Assembly (NCBI RefSeq): GCF_036194065.1
Contig: NZ_CP108095.1
Span: 7,192,001 to 7,256,000 of the forward strand
Direction of reading: 5' to 3'
Length of the DNA stretch: 64,000 nucleotides
Source: Streptomyces sp. NBC_00239
Lineage (GTDB): Bacteria > Actinomycetota > Actinomycetes > Streptomycetales > Streptomycetaceae
A program made the position numbers and the translations under genes. Shown piece by piece: positions 16,135-24,916 of this stretch (positions are counted from its first letter, which is position 1; each line of letters begins with the position of its first letter). The notes under the pieces were generated by a model that worked only from the letters and a program-made list of their open reading frames with translations, did not search any database and was not told the DNA's origin.

Positions 16135-17517
16135 TCACGGCTGGGGTGGGGGGTTGGCGGCGGCGGTCAGGAGGCCGGGCCAGTCGGGGATCTTCACCGA
16201 GCGGCGGCCGAGGGCGCGGCCCAGCGCGGCCTCCGCGGCCTCGATCCCGAGCCACCCCGTCCATTCCACCGGCGCGAGCCCGGCCGCCCGCAACCCGTCG
16301 GCCGGGTCCCCGGCCAGCACGCGCCGGGCCAGCACCCCGGCGTCCGCGAGCAGCGAGCCCGCCGTCTCCTTCGCGCAGGGCCGGTTCGTGCCGATGACCC
16401 CCGTGGGGCCCCGCTTGATCCACCCGGCCACGTACTCGCCCTCGGAGGGCGTGCCGTTGCGCAGGACCCGCCCCGCCGCGTGCGGGACCGTACAGGTGTG
16501 CTCGTCGAAGGGCAGCCCGTCGAGCGGCACCCCCTGGTAGCCGACCGAGCGCAGCACGAGCTGGGCGGGGATCTCCTCGTACCGCCCGGTGCCGGTCACG
16601 CCGCCGAGGCCGTCTGGCTCCGTGCGTTCGAAGCGGACGCCCGCCACCCGGCCGGTGCCGTCGCCCAGCACCTCCACCGGGCGCAGGAAGAACCGCAGGC
16701 CGATCCGGCGGCCGCCGGGCGCCTCGGGCACGGCCGGGGCCGGGGGCGCCGTCGCCCAGCCGCGGAGCACCTCCACATTGCGCCGGTTCACGGCGGGCAG
16801 CGCCGCGCCGGGGTCCGCGTACGCCGGGTCCAGGGCCAGCTCGGCCGGGTCCACGACCACGTCCACGCCGGGCAGCCCGCCCAGTTCGCGCAGCTCCTTC
16901 GTGGTGAACTTGCCGTGCGAGGGGCCGCGCCGGGCCACCATGTGCACCGCCCGCACACCGCTCGCGGCGAGCGCGTCGAGGGCCGGGTGCGGCATGTCGG
17001 TGGGGCTCAGCTCGGCGGCGCCGCGGGCCAGGATGCGCGTCACGTCCACCGCGACGTTCCCGGCCCCGATCACCACCGCGGACGTGACCGCGCCGAGCCC
17101 GAAGGCGTCGCCGGCCGCGTCCGGATGGGCGCTGTACCAGGACACGAAAGCGGTGGCGGAGCGCACGCCCGCCAGGTCCTCGCCGGGGATGCCCAGCCGG
17201 CGGTCGCGGGCCGCGCCGACGCAGTACACCACCGCGTGGTAGAGCTCCAGCAGCCTGCCGGTGCCCAGCCGCGGGCCGCCCACCTCGACGTTGCCGAGGA
17301 AGCGGATCCGCTCGTCCTCCAGCACCGTGCGCAGGTTGCCCTGCAAGGACTTGATCCTCTCGTGATCGGGGGCCACCCCGTACCGCACGAGCCCGTACGG
17401 GCACGGCAGCCGGTCGAGCACGTCGACCCGCACGTCCGGCACCTCACGCTGCTGGACGAGCGTCTGGGCGGTGTAGACCCCGCTCGGGCCCGAACCGACG
17501 ACGGCCACACGAAGCAC
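16135..17517 (-). CDS. FprA-type ferredoxin/adrenodoxin NADP+ reductase
   Basis: 460-residue FAD protein that passes electrons between NADPH and ferredoxin, the usual supplier for cytochromes P450. The FAD motif GSGPSG is at residues 8-13, the family block DRLPCPYGLVRYGVAPDH follows at about 40, and the NADP domain motif VVIGAGNVAVDVTRIL near 155. The C-terminal GWIKRGPTGVIGTNRPCAKE segment is a hallmark of this reductase class. Length matches mycobacterial FprA. The GTG at 17517 was chosen because AAGGAG precedes it by 9 nt; an in-frame ATG at 17550 would add 11 residues with no such site. No ferredoxin or P450 gene is next to it. Confidence 0.93.
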   Translation of the reverse strand: MLRVAVVGSGPSGVYTAQTLVQQREVPDVRVDVLDRLPCPYGLVRYGVAPDHERIKSLQGNLRTVLEDERIRFLGNVEVGGPRLGTGRLLELYHAVVYCVGAARDRRLGIPGEDLAGVRSATAFVSWYSAHPDAAGDAFGLGAVTSAVVIGAGNVAVDVTRILARGAAELSPTDMPHPALDALAASGVRAVHMVARRGPSHGKFTTKELRELGGLPGVDVVVDPAELALDPAYADPGAALPAVNRRNVEVLRGWATAPPAPAVPEAPGGRRIGLRFFLRPVEVLGDGTGRVAGVRFERTEPDGLGGVTGTGRYEEIPAQLVLRSVGYQGVPLDGLPFDEHTCTVPHAAGRVLRNGTPSEGEYVAGWIKRGPTGVIGTNRPCAKETAGSLLADAGVLARRVLAGDPADGLRAAGLAPVEWTGWLGIEAAEAALGRALGRRSVKIPDWPGLLTAAANPPPQP

Positions 17518-17570
17518 GGCGGTGCTCCTTCCGCAGGGTGACTTCAGCATGCCACCGGGGGCCGGGCGCG

Positions 17571-18221
17571 TCAGCCCATGGCGCGCATCCGGCTGATCTC
17601 GGCGGTCTGCTGGGCGAGCACATCGGTCGCCATCTCCTCGACCGCCACGTTGTTCCCGCCGGAGAGGGCCTCGCCGGCCATGGTGAGCGCCCCCGTGTGA
17701 TGGCTGATCATCAACGCCAGGAACTGCCGGTCGAACTCCTTGCCGCGGGCGGCCCGCAGCCGGTCGAGCTGCTGCCCGGTGGCCATGCCCGGCATCGCCG
17801 CGTGGTCGTGGCCGGCGCCCGGGCCCGGCACGCCCGGGTGGGCCGCCAGCCATCCCTCCATGGCTCCGATCTCCGGCTTCTGGGCCGCGGAGATCCGTTC
17901 GGCGAGCCGTTTGACCTGCGCGGACGCGGCCCGGTCCGGTGCCAGTGCGCTCATCGTCAGGGCCTGCCGGTGGTGCTCGATCATGCGGCGCACGTAGGCG
18001 TGGTCGGCGGCGTTGGGGGAGTCGTCCGGCAGTTCCGCGGCTGCCTCCTGCGGGGTGAGGGTCCGGGCCGTCTCGCCGGGCTTGCCCGGGGCGATCACCT
18101 TGGCTCCGCCGGCCGCGGCCCGCCCGTCCGCCCGCTGTCCGCCGTCGTCGCAGCCGGTGAGGGCGAGGGCCAGCAGGGCCGCCGCCGACAGGGTGCGCGC
18201 AAGGTGACGAAAAGTCAGCAA
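17571..18221 (-). CDS. DUF305 lipoprotein
   Basis: 216-residue secreted lipoprotein. A signal peptide ends in LTGC (lipidated C24), followed by a Gly/Ala-rich linker. The DUF305 body is a ferritin-like four-helix arrangement in two halves marked by MIEHHRQALTMSALA and MISHHTGALTMAGEAL, each with an HH pair, plus a central GHDHAAMPGM His/Met cluster, all suggesting metal (often copper) binding. The start is taken as TTG at 18221 because GAGGAGG lies 5 nt before it; no ATG or GTG is suitably placed. It is divergent from the LVIVD protein, a pairing that suggests joint cell-surface function. Confidence 0.85.
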   Translation of the reverse strand: MLTFRHLARTLSAAALLALALTGCDDGGQRADGRAAAGGAKVIAPGKPGETARTLTPQEAAAELPDDSPNAADHAYVRRMIEHHRQALTMSALAPDRAASAQVKRLAERISAAQKPEIGAMEGWLAAHPGVPGPGAGHDHAAMPGMATGQQLDRLRAARGKEFDRQFLALMISHHTGALTMAGEALSGGNNVAVEEMATDVLAQQTAEISRMRAMG

Positions 18222-18366
18222 GGTGTCCTCCTCAAGGAGTCGGCGTTCCGTCGTCCGGCGGCCGGCGCGGTCAGACCTCTGTTGCCATGAGCATGACCGG
18301 GACGATACTCCCTTGGTCATGCTTCGCGTTCCGTTCCCACCACGAACGGATTCAAGGGAGGGCACA

Positions 18367-19851
18367 GTGACTTCGTTGCACAACACCCCGGTGCGGCGCA
18401 GGCGCCTGGGGGTGGCCGCGGTCGCGGCCGGACTCCTCGCCACGTTCCTCGTCGCCGCCCCCGCCGCGGCCACCCCGGATCCCGGCGACGCCCCCACCCG
18501 CAGCGCGGTGAGCCGTGAGGCGGCCGCCGCGGCGCGGGCCGCGGTCGCCGCCGGAGACATCCCGGGCCAGGACGAGATCGTGCACAGCGCCAACATCGAG
18601 CATGTCGCCGCCATGCCCAAGGGCGCACTGACGGGCATCAACACCGACCTCGCCTTCCAGGGCCGGTACGCGTACGCGGGCAACTACGACGGCTTCACCA
18701 TCTACGACATCAGCCGCCCCAGGACCCCGAAGATCGTCAGCGAGGTCCTGTGCCCGGGCGGCCAGAACGACATCTCGGTCTCCGGCGACCTGCTGTTCCT
18801 GTCGACCGACTCCTCGCGCAGCGACAACTCCTGCGCCAGCGTCTCGCAGCCCGCCACCGAGAAGTCCTCGTGGGAGGGCATCAAGGTCTTCGACATCAGC
18901 GACAAGAAGAACCCGAAGTACGTCGCCGCCGTCGAGACCAACTGCGGTTCCCACACCCACACCCTGGTGCCGGGCGGCCGTGACGTCTACCTGTACGTCT
19001 CCTCGTACGGGCCCAACGCCGCCTTCCCCGACTGCCAGCCGCCGCACGACGGCATCTCGGTCGTCAAGGTCCCGCGGCACGCGCCCGAGAAGGCGGCCCT
19101 GGTCGGCTTCCCCGTGCTCTTCCCGGACGGCGGCAACCCGGGCGGGCCCACCAACCCGGGTGTCAGCAAGACCACCGGCTGCCACGACATCACCGTGTTC
19201 CCGTCGAAGCGGCTCGCGGCCGGAGCCTGCATGGGTGACGGCATCATCTTCGACATCAGCCGGCCCGAGCGGCCGCGGGTGATCGACCGGGTCCAGGACA
19301 ACGTCAACTTCGCGTTCTGGCACTCCGCGACCTTCAGCGAGGACGGCCGCAAGGTCGTCTTCACCGACGAGCTCGGCGGCGGCGTCGGCGCCACCTGCAA
19401 CGAGGCGACCGGGCCGAACCGCGGCGCGGACGGCATCTACGACATCACGGGCCGCGGTGACGCCCGCAAGCTCGTCTTCCGCAGCTACTTCAAGATCGAC
19501 CGCCACCAGGCGGACACCGAGAACTGCGTCGCCCACAACGGCTCGCTGATACCCGTCGGCGGCGGCCGCGACATCATGGTCCAGGCCTGGTACCAGGGCG
19601 GCGTCTCCGTCTGGGACTTCACCGACTCGGCCAGGCCCAAGGAGATCGGCTACTTCGAGCGCGGCCCGATCAGCACCGACACCATGTCCCTCGGCGGCTC
19701 CTGGTCCGCGTACTACTACAACGGCTACATCTACTCGAACGACATCGCCAAGGGCTTCGACGTCCTGAAGATCGACGACCGGCGCACCGACAGCGCCCGG
19801 CACGTGTGGCTCGACCGCCTCAACGCGCAGACGCAGCCCGACTACCGCTGA
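18367..19851 (+). CDS. Secreted LVIVD-repeat beta-propeller protein
   Basis: 494-residue exported protein. An Arg-rich N-region (VRRRRLGVAA) leads a signal peptide ending in APAAA; the RRRR stretch could also permit Tat export. The body consists of LVIVD-type blades: YAYAGNYDGFTIYDISRPRT, GIKVFDISDKKNPKYVA, GIIFDISRPERPRVID and VSVWDFTDSARPKEIG. The GTG at 18367 is preceded by GGGAGGG. Biochemical role is unknown; partner genes of this type often encode DUF305 lipoproteins, as here. Its stop lies 10 bp inside the end of the convergent TetR gene. Confidence 0.88.
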   Translation: MTSLHNTPVRRRRLGVAAVAAGLLATFLVAAPAAATPDPGDAPTRSAVSREAAAAARAAVAAGDIPGQDEIVHSANIEHVAAMPKGALTGINTDLAFQGRYAYAGNYDGFTIYDISRPRTPKIVSEVLCPGGQNDISVSGDLLFLSTDSSRSDNSCASVSQPATEKSSWEGIKVFDISDKKNPKYVAAVETNCGSHTHTLVPGGRDVYLYVSSYGPNAAFPDCQPPHDGISVVKVPRHAPEKAALVGFPVLFPDGGNPGGPTNPGVSKTTGCHDITVFPSKRLAAGACMGDGIIFDISRPERPRVIDRVQDNVNFAFWHSATFSEDGRKVVFTDELGGGVGATCNEATGPNRGADGIYDITGRGDARKLVFRSYFKIDRHQADTENCVAHNGSLIPVGGGRDIMVQAWYQGGVSVWDFTDSARPKEIGYFERGPISTDTMSLGGSWSAYYYNGYIYSNDIAKGFDVLKIDDRRTDSARHVWLDRLNAQTQPDYR

Positions 19852-20489
19852 CCCCGGCCCGGCGCGGCCCGCACCACCGGCCCGCCGGGCGGTTCGCCGC
19901 CCGGCGGGTCACCCAGCTCCCAGTCCAGCCCGTACCGCTGGAACAGCTCGGCCCGCAGCTTCACCGCCGGCATCGCGGCCCCCGGCAGCAGCACCGCGAA
20001 CACCGCCCCCATCAACAGGGCCCGCAGCAGCGGGTAGTCGGTGTCCACGTCCGCCGAGCCGTACCGCTCCACGGTGTCCCGCAGCAGCTCCGCCAGCCGC
20101 TGCTGCTCGGGGCACTGCACGAAACCCTCCGCCGCCAGGATCCCCGCCATGTGCGTGCGCATCAGCAGCGGATGGTCCACGGCGAGCCCGAGCACCGCGT
20201 CGACGGCCCGCGCCAGCCGCTCCCGCCCGTCGGCCGTACGCGGCTCCCGCTCCAGCGCCTCGTGCAGCGTGCGGTGCATCAGCCGGTGAACGGCGGACTG
20301 CAGCAGCTGGCGCTTGCCGGGGAAGTAGTACGAGACGAGTCCGCGGGCCGCGCCCGCACGGTCCGCGATGTCCGCGAGCGTCGTCGCCTCGTACCCACGC
20401 TCGGCCACCAGTTCGACCGTGGCCTGGAGAAGTCGCTCCCGGGAGCGTCTCCGCAATTCTTCATTGACCGATGCGCTGCGCGGGGACAT
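19842..20489 (-). CDS. TetR-family transcriptional regulator
   Basis: 215-residue repressor. The N-terminal helix-turn-helix runs through ATTLADIADRAGAARGLVSYYFPGKRQLL (HTH at about residues 33-52), followed by an all-helical ligand-binding and dimer domain and a Gly/Pro-rich tail. ATG at 20489 has AGGAG 6-10 nt upstream. The promoter region contains nested inverted repeats that suggest autoregulation. The likely target cannot be fixed: neighbours are the LVIVD gene (convergent, overlapping by 10 bp) and a PAP2 phosphatase upstream on the same strand but behind a terminator-like hairpin. Confidence 0.9.
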   Translation of the reverse strand: MSPRSASVNEELRRRSRERLLQATVELVAERGYEATTLADIADRAGAARGLVSYYFPGKRQLLQSAVHRLMHRTLHEALEREPRTADGRERLARAVDAVLGLAVDHPLLMRTHMAGILAAEGFVQCPEQQRLAELLRDTVERYGSADVDTDYPLLRALLMGAVFAVLLPGAAMPAVKLRAELFQRYGLDWELGDPPGGEPPGGPVVRAAPGRGQR

Positions 20490-20499
20490 GCTTACTCCT

Positions 20500-20533
20500 G
20501 CGTTGACTGGCTCCCAGCCAATATACTCAACGC
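20500..20533. promoter_or_regulatory. Nested inverted repeats upstream of the TetR gene
   Basis: Outer dyad GCGTTGA (20500-20506) with TCAACGC (20527-20533); inner dyad TGGCT-CCC-AGCCA within the spacer, next to an AT-rich ATATACT. The position, 11-44 bp before the TetR start, suits an autoregulatory operator. Confidence 0.6.
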
Positions 20534-20578
20534 ACTCCGCAGGGATGCTCGCGAGTGCCCCGCAGCGGCCGGTCGCCA

Positions 20579-20609
20579 GTGGTGGGTGACGCGGGGGATC
20601 ACCCACCAC
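20579..20609. terminator. Strong hairpin, likely terminator of the PAP2 gene
   Basis: GTGGTGGGTGA and TCACCCACCAC form a perfect 11-bp stem around a 9-nt G-rich loop. It lies 110 bp beyond the PAP2 phosphatase stop and upstream of the TetR gene, which would separate their transcription. No T-run follows, as is common in these genomes. Confidence 0.6.
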
Positions 20610-20718
20610 CGGCCCCACCGGCACATGGTGCGACCAGCACCGCGCACGGCATCGGCCGCGGCATCGGAAGGGACGTCGGCAGCGGTGGGGGACGCGCGCC
20701 GCCCGCGCCCCGCCGCGA

Positions 20719-21378
20719 TCAGGATCCCCGGTGTGTCGTGCCCGGAGAGCGCGGCGGTTCCGGGCGGGTCCGCGTGCACCACGCGATGGTTCCGGCCGCC
20801 AGCGCCACCCCCAGCAGCCAGCCGCCCAGCACGTCCGAGAACCAGTGCACCCCCAGGTACAGGCGGGTCCAGCCGACCCCCAGCACCGAGACGGCCGCCA
20901 CCGCCCAGCCCGTCCGGCCGGGCCGCCCCACCACCCACAGCAGCAGCCCGCACACCACGGCCGCGGTCATGGCGTGACCCGACGGGAACGCCGCGAACCA
21001 TGCCGAATCCACCGGATCCGGCCACGTCGGCCGCTCCCGGCCCAGCAGTACCTTCAGCCCGTGCTGCACCGCCGAGGCCACCACGGTCGCGACCGCCACG
21101 CACAGCGCGCGCCGCCGGTTCCCGCGCCACAGCAGCCACCCGGCGGCCAGCGCCGCCAGCGTCCGCATCGTCCACGGGTCCCAGACCCAGTCGCTCAGCA
21201 CCCGGTTGAGCCGCGTCACCGCCGGATGGGCGACCGCGTGGCGGTGCAGGGCGGCCGCCAGCCACCGGTCGAACCGCAGCAGCGGTGGCCACTGCGCCAC
21301 GAGCAGGACGGTCAGCACGAGCGCCGCCGCGGCGCACCCGGAAGCCGTCCGCCAGAGCACCGTCGTCGCAGGTCGCAT
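20719..21378 (-). CDS. PAP2-family membrane phosphatase
   Basis: 219-residue membrane protein with five or six transmembrane helices and the three catalytic motifs of the phosphatidic acid phosphatase type 2 superfamily: KVLLGRERP (109-117), PSGH (132-135) and RLYLGVHWFSD (R172, H178, D182). It should dephosphorylate a lipid phosphate such as phosphatidate, undecaprenyl pyrophosphate or a prenyl phosphate at the outer membrane face. Which one is not visible from sequence. It ends with a short basic tail and is followed by a stable hairpin. Confidence 0.92.
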   Translation of the reverse strand: MRPATTVLWRTASGCAAAALVLTVLLVAQWPPLLRFDRWLAAALHRHAVAHPAVTRLNRVLSDWVWDPWTMRTLAALAAGWLLWRGNRRRALCVAVATVVASAVQHGLKVLLGRERPTWPDPVDSAWFAAFPSGHAMTAAVVCGLLLWVVGRPGRTGWAVAAVSVLGVGWTRLYLGVHWFSDVLGGWLLGVALAAGTIAWCTRTRPEPPRSPGTTHRGS

Positions 21379-21460
21379 GCCGGGGATCCTGGCACATCCG
21401 GCGCGCGGACCGGGTCAGCCCGGTGGTCGGGCCGGCGCGCGGACCGGGTCGGCGCCGGGG

Positions 21461-22396
21461 TCAGGCCAGCGCGCTCAGCCCCGGCACGAAGGCGACCAGC
21501 AGCGGCACCGCGGGGATCAGGGCGGCCGCCGCCGTCAGCCGCAGCCGGCGGGTCGCGGTCAGTCGGCCGGGCGCGGACAGCAGCCGCCGCACCCGCTGGT
21601 GCACATGGTCCTGCGGATGCGCGCCGGGCCCGAACGCCCCGCGGTCCTCGTTGAGTTCGACCAGTGCGAGCGCGATCGTGAGCCGCCCGTACCGCCGGGA
21701 CGCGGCGTCGTCGGCCGCGAGCTCCACCAGCCGGTGCACCTCGCTGCGGAACGCCTCGAACACCGGCACCTGCGGAAACCCGCCGGCCAGCGCCCGCGAA
21801 CAGTGCAGCAGCCAGTCGTGCCGGGCCACCGCGTGCCCCTGCTCGTGCGCCAGCACGGCATCCAACTGGTGCCCCTTCAGGCGGCGCAGCGCGGCCGTGG
21901 TCACCACCAGCCGTGGCGCCGGACCCGACAGCCACCACGCGCCGGGCCGCGGCGCCTCCAGCACCACCAGCCCGTCGCCGCCGGGCTCCTCCCCGGGCAG
22001 CAGCGGAGCCCGTACGAGGAGTTCCGCGTGCCGCTGGCGGTGCCGGGCACGGGCCCGCAGCACCTCGCCGGTCAGCATCGCCCCGGTCCACACCGCACCC
22101 CCGGCCAGCACCAGCGCGGTGCCCGCTGCCCAAGGACCGCCCGGGCCGAGCCCGTACGCCTCGACCACGCCGTGCGGCGCGGGGGCGAACAGCCGGCCGC
22201 GCACCGCCTGCCAGGCCGCGGCCGCGCTCAGCAGCATCGACAGCGCGAAGCACAGCAGCACCGCGCCCACCACGCACTGCCACACCCACAGCGCCACCAC
22301 CGGTTCGCGGTCCGGCCAGTCGGCCCGGGCGAGCAGACGGGGGGCCGCGAGAGCGGTCAGGACGCCGAGCAGCAGCAGTGCGGCGGGGACCATCAT
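21461..22396 (-). CDS. M56-family membrane metallopeptidase (BlaR1/HtpX-like)
   Basis: 311-residue membrane protein with hydrophobic segments at about 4-20, 36-60, 88-108 and 290-310, and a cytoplasmic zinc protease domain. The active site HEQGH is at 184-188, with the third zinc ligand probably Glu in VELAADDAASRR near 225. BlaR1 proteins carry an extracellular sensor domain; this one is short and lacks it. A BlaI-type repressor gene is not adjacent, only the DUF5134 gene upstream on the same strand, so the substrate is unknown. Start ATG at 22396 (a second Met follows directly). Confidence 0.9.
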   Translation of the reverse strand: MMVPAALLLLGVLTALAAPRLLARADWPDREPVVALWVWQCVVGAVLLCFALSMLLSAAAAWQAVRGRLFAPAPHGVVEAYGLGPGGPWAAGTALVLAGGAVWTGAMLTGEVLRARARHRQRHAELLVRAPLLPGEEPGGDGLVVLEAPRPGAWWLSGPAPRLVVTTAALRRLKGHQLDAVLAHEQGHAVARHDWLLHCSRALAGGFPQVPVFEAFRSEVHRLVELAADDAASRRYGRLTIALALVELNEDRGAFGPGAHPQDHVHQRVRRLLSAPGRLTATRRLRLTAAAALIPAVPLLVAFVPGLSALA

Positions 22397-22505
22397 GTAC
22401 GCCAGCCTATGAGCGGGCGCCCGCCCGCGGGTACGGCCGCGGACGCCAAGTGACCGAGGACACGTCGGCGCCGGGCCGCCGCGGCGCCCGGGCCGCCGGG
22501 GCCGC

Positions 22506-23240
22506 TCACATCGTCAGCAGCATGGCGAACATGCCCAGCCCCGTGGCCAGTCGGCAGGCCCGCGCCAGATCGGCCGCCGGTCCGCCGGTGCCCCCGGGCA
22601 GGTGGCCGCCGCCCCCGGGTGCGCCGGTGGCGCCGAAGGCTCCCCCGGTGCCCCGCCCGGGTCCGCCGTCGGCGGCTGCTCCGTCGCCGACGCCGCACCC
22701 GGCCGCCCCACTCACCTCGGCCGCCCCACCCACCCCGGCCGTCACACCCACGCCCACCGGCACTCCCGCCACCGTCGCGGCCCGTACCGGTACCGGTACG
22801 GGCGCCAGGCGTACTCCGGCGAGCAGCGCGTACGCCGCGTAGTAGAGGAGCAGCGCCCCGGTGAGCAGCGGGATGCCGGGCGTGCCGTGGCCGCCCGCCA
22901 TCACCAGCGCCATGTAGAGCATCGCGAGGGAGCCCACCAGATGGTGGGCGAGATGGCCGGAACCCGGCGCCGCGGACCACACGGCCCGGCCCGTGTGCCA
23001 CAGCGCGTGCAGCGCCGCCCCGCCGAACACGGTGCCCAGCAGCCACGCCCGCCCGGCGCCGCCGCCCGCCGCCACCGGCGCCGCCATGGCCGCCATCCCG
23101 AAACTCATCAGCGCCTCGCCGGCCGCGGCCGCCCGGTCCTGAGCCGGTCCCGCCCGCAGCCGCAGCCGCATCAGGCACGCTATGCCGCTCACCGTGCAGA
23201 GCGCCACGAGCAGCCAGGCGGGGGTCGCGGGTCCGTGCAC
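22506..23240 (-). CDS. DUF5134 membrane protein
   Basis: 244-residue polytopic protein. The N-terminal 150 residues hold five or six transmembrane helices with conserved His residues (ALHALWHTGRAVW, HLAHHLVGSLAMLYMALVMAG), which is the DUF5134 pattern. A long Gly/Ala-rich loop (about 165-215) precedes a final helix. Function is unknown; the membrane histidines could bind metal. GTG at 23240 follows GGGGAGG. It lies 109 bp upstream of the M56 protease gene on the same strand, and the two plausibly form one transcript. Confidence 0.8.
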   Translation of the reverse strand: MHGPATPAWLLVALCTVSGIACLMRLRLRAGPAQDRAAAAGEALMSFGMAAMAAPVAAGGGAGRAWLLGTVFGGAALHALWHTGRAVWSAAPGSGHLAHHLVGSLAMLYMALVMAGGHGTPGIPLLTGALLLYYAAYALLAGVRLAPVPVPVRAATVAGVPVGVGVTAGVGGAAEVSGAAGCGVGDGAAADGGPGRGTGGAFGATGAPGGGGHLPGGTGGPAADLARACRLATGLGMFAMLLTM

Positions 23241-23389
23241 GGGGGCCTCCCCTTCCGCGGGGTTCCGGGGGTCCGGGGGTCCGGGGGTCCGGGACCCGGG
23301 ATGTTCCAGGGGAGAGATGCCCGCACGGCGACCGGGTTAGGCTCTGGGTGCGCCACCGCACCACGGACCGGATCGGAGACTGCTGACCC

Positions 23390-23932
23390 ATGGAGACCCG
23401 CACGCAGGACGGACTGACGTTCCGTGCCGCCGTCGAGGCCGACATCCCCGTCCTCGTCGCACTCGTGGAGTCGGCGTACAGGGGCGACGCCAGCCGGGCG
23501 GGCTGGACCACCGAGGCCGACTACCTGGAGGGCCAGCGCACCGACGAGCGGGGCGTCCGCGGGATCGTCGAGAGCCCGGACAGCACCCTGCTGGTGGTCG
23601 AGCGCGAGGACGAGATCGTCGCCTGCTGCCACCTCCAGCACCGGGGCGACCACGCGTACTTCGGCATGTTCGCCGTCCGCCCGGAGCTGCAGGGCGAAGG
23701 CCTCGGCAAGGTGATCATCGCCGAGGCCGAGCGCCGGGTACGCGCAGCGTGGGACGCGACGCAGATGCGGATGACCGTGGTCAACCTGCGCGCCGAGCTG
23801 ATCGCCTGGTACGAGCGGCGCGGCTACCGGCTCACCGGCGACACCAGCCCGTTCCCGTACGGCGACCAGCGTTTCGGGGTGCCGCTCCGCGACGACCTGG
23901 AATTCGTCCTGCTGGTCAAGGACCTCGGCTAG
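23390..23932 (+). CDS. GNAT-family N-acetyltransferase
   Basis: 180-residue acetyl-CoA-dependent transferase. The acetyl-CoA pyrophosphate-binding motif A is FAVRPELQGEGLGKVIIAEAE (key Q/RxxGxG: QGEGLGK), followed by motif B NLRAELIAWYERRGYRLTG, with Tyr in the usual general acid place. Substrate unknown; relatives act on small amines or amino acids. ATG at 23390. A short run of GGGGGTCC repeats lies between it and the divergent DUF5134 start. Confidence 0.9.
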   Translation: METRTQDGLTFRAAVEADIPVLVALVESAYRGDASRAGWTTEADYLEGQRTDERGVRGIVESPDSTLLVVEREDEIVACCHLQHRGDHAYFGMFAVRPELQGEGLGKVIIAEAERRVRAAWDATQMRMTVVNLRAELIAWYERRGYRLTGDTSPFPYGDQRFGVPLRDDLEFVLLVKDLG

Positions 23933-23986
23933 CCGCCGTCAGGCGCCGGCACTGCCGCGGTCGCGCCGTGGAAGGTCCGGGGTGGG

Positions 23987-24670
23987 TCAGGCCGTGAAGC
24001 GGCCCGTCCGCCGGATCTCCGGGAGGTCGGTGGTCGCCCCGTCCAGTTCCAGCGCGCGCACCAGCCGCAGGTGTTCCTGGGTGTTGACCACCCAGCCGAT
24101 CACCCGCAGTCCGGCGGCGTGCGCCGACTCCACCGTCTCCACGGTCAGCCGCCGGATGTTCAGCGACAGCGTCTGCGCACCCGCGGCCAGGGCGCGGTCC
24201 ACCACGTCCTCGCCGTAGCGGCCCGCGATCAGGGTGGTCCGTACGCCCGGTACCAGCCGGGCGGCCTCGGAGACCGCGGCGTCGTGGAACGAGGAGACCT
24301 CCACCCGGCCGGTGAGGTCCCGGCGCCGCATCACCTCGGCCAGCGCCCGGGCCACGGCCACGTCCTTGACGTCGGCCAGCAGTGGCGCCCGGACGGCGTC
24401 GAGCACCTCCTCGAAGACCGGGACGTGCTCGCCCTGCCCGGCATCGAGCTCCCGGAGTTCCGCGAGGGTCAGATCGGCGACGGCGCCCGAGCCGTCCGTG
24501 GTCCGGTCGACCTCCGCGTCGTGCATCACGACGAGGGCGCCGTCCTTGCTCAGCTGGAGGTCGAGTTCGACGACGTCCATGCCGGATCGCTCCGCACGGA
24601 CGAAGGACCGCAGCGTGTTCTCGGGCTCCACGCCCATGACCCCGCGGTGACCGATGGTGAGGAAAGTCAA
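23987..24670 (-). CDS. Glycerophosphodiester phosphodiesterase
   Basis: 227-residue TIM-barrel GDPD that hydrolyses glycerophosphodiesters to glycerol-3-phosphate and an alcohol. Catalytic GHRG is at residues 7-10, PENT follows (metal Glu), then VELDLQLSKDGALVVMHD with the second metal-binding Glu/Asp pair and catalytic His. No signal peptide, so a cytoplasmic role in phospholipid head-group recycling is likely. The start is probably TTG at 24670 (GAGAG upstream) because the catalytic strand begins only three residues later; longer in-frame starts would add a Pro/Arg-rich leader. Confidence 0.9.
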   Translation of the reverse strand: MTFLTIGHRGVMGVEPENTLRSFVRAERSGMDVVELDLQLSKDGALVVMHDAEVDRTTDGSGAVADLTLAELRELDAGQGEHVPVFEEVLDAVRAPLLADVKDVAVARALAEVMRRRDLTGRVEVSSFHDAAVSEAARLVPGVRTTLIAGRYGEDVVDRALAAGAQTLSLNIRRLTVETVESAHAAGLRVIGWVVNTQEHLRLVRALELDGATTDLPEIRRTGRFTA

Positions 24671-24916
24671 GGTTCTCTCGCTTCCGTCGACGGCGGCTCC
24701 CGCGCGCCGGCCCTGACCGGCCACGCGGCAAAGAGGGAGCCTAGTGCTCCGCCCGTGGAATGGAACCGTGCGTGCAGGGGCCGTACGGGGCACGCCGACC
24801 GTATCCGGCCTGTCCCCGTACGGACCGGCCGCCCCGCGCGCGTCACCCGGGCGTGGGCGAGTCCTGCGCGCCTTGACGGGCGCCCGCGGGCCGCGTCGCG
24901 ACGCCGCGGAGATCCG

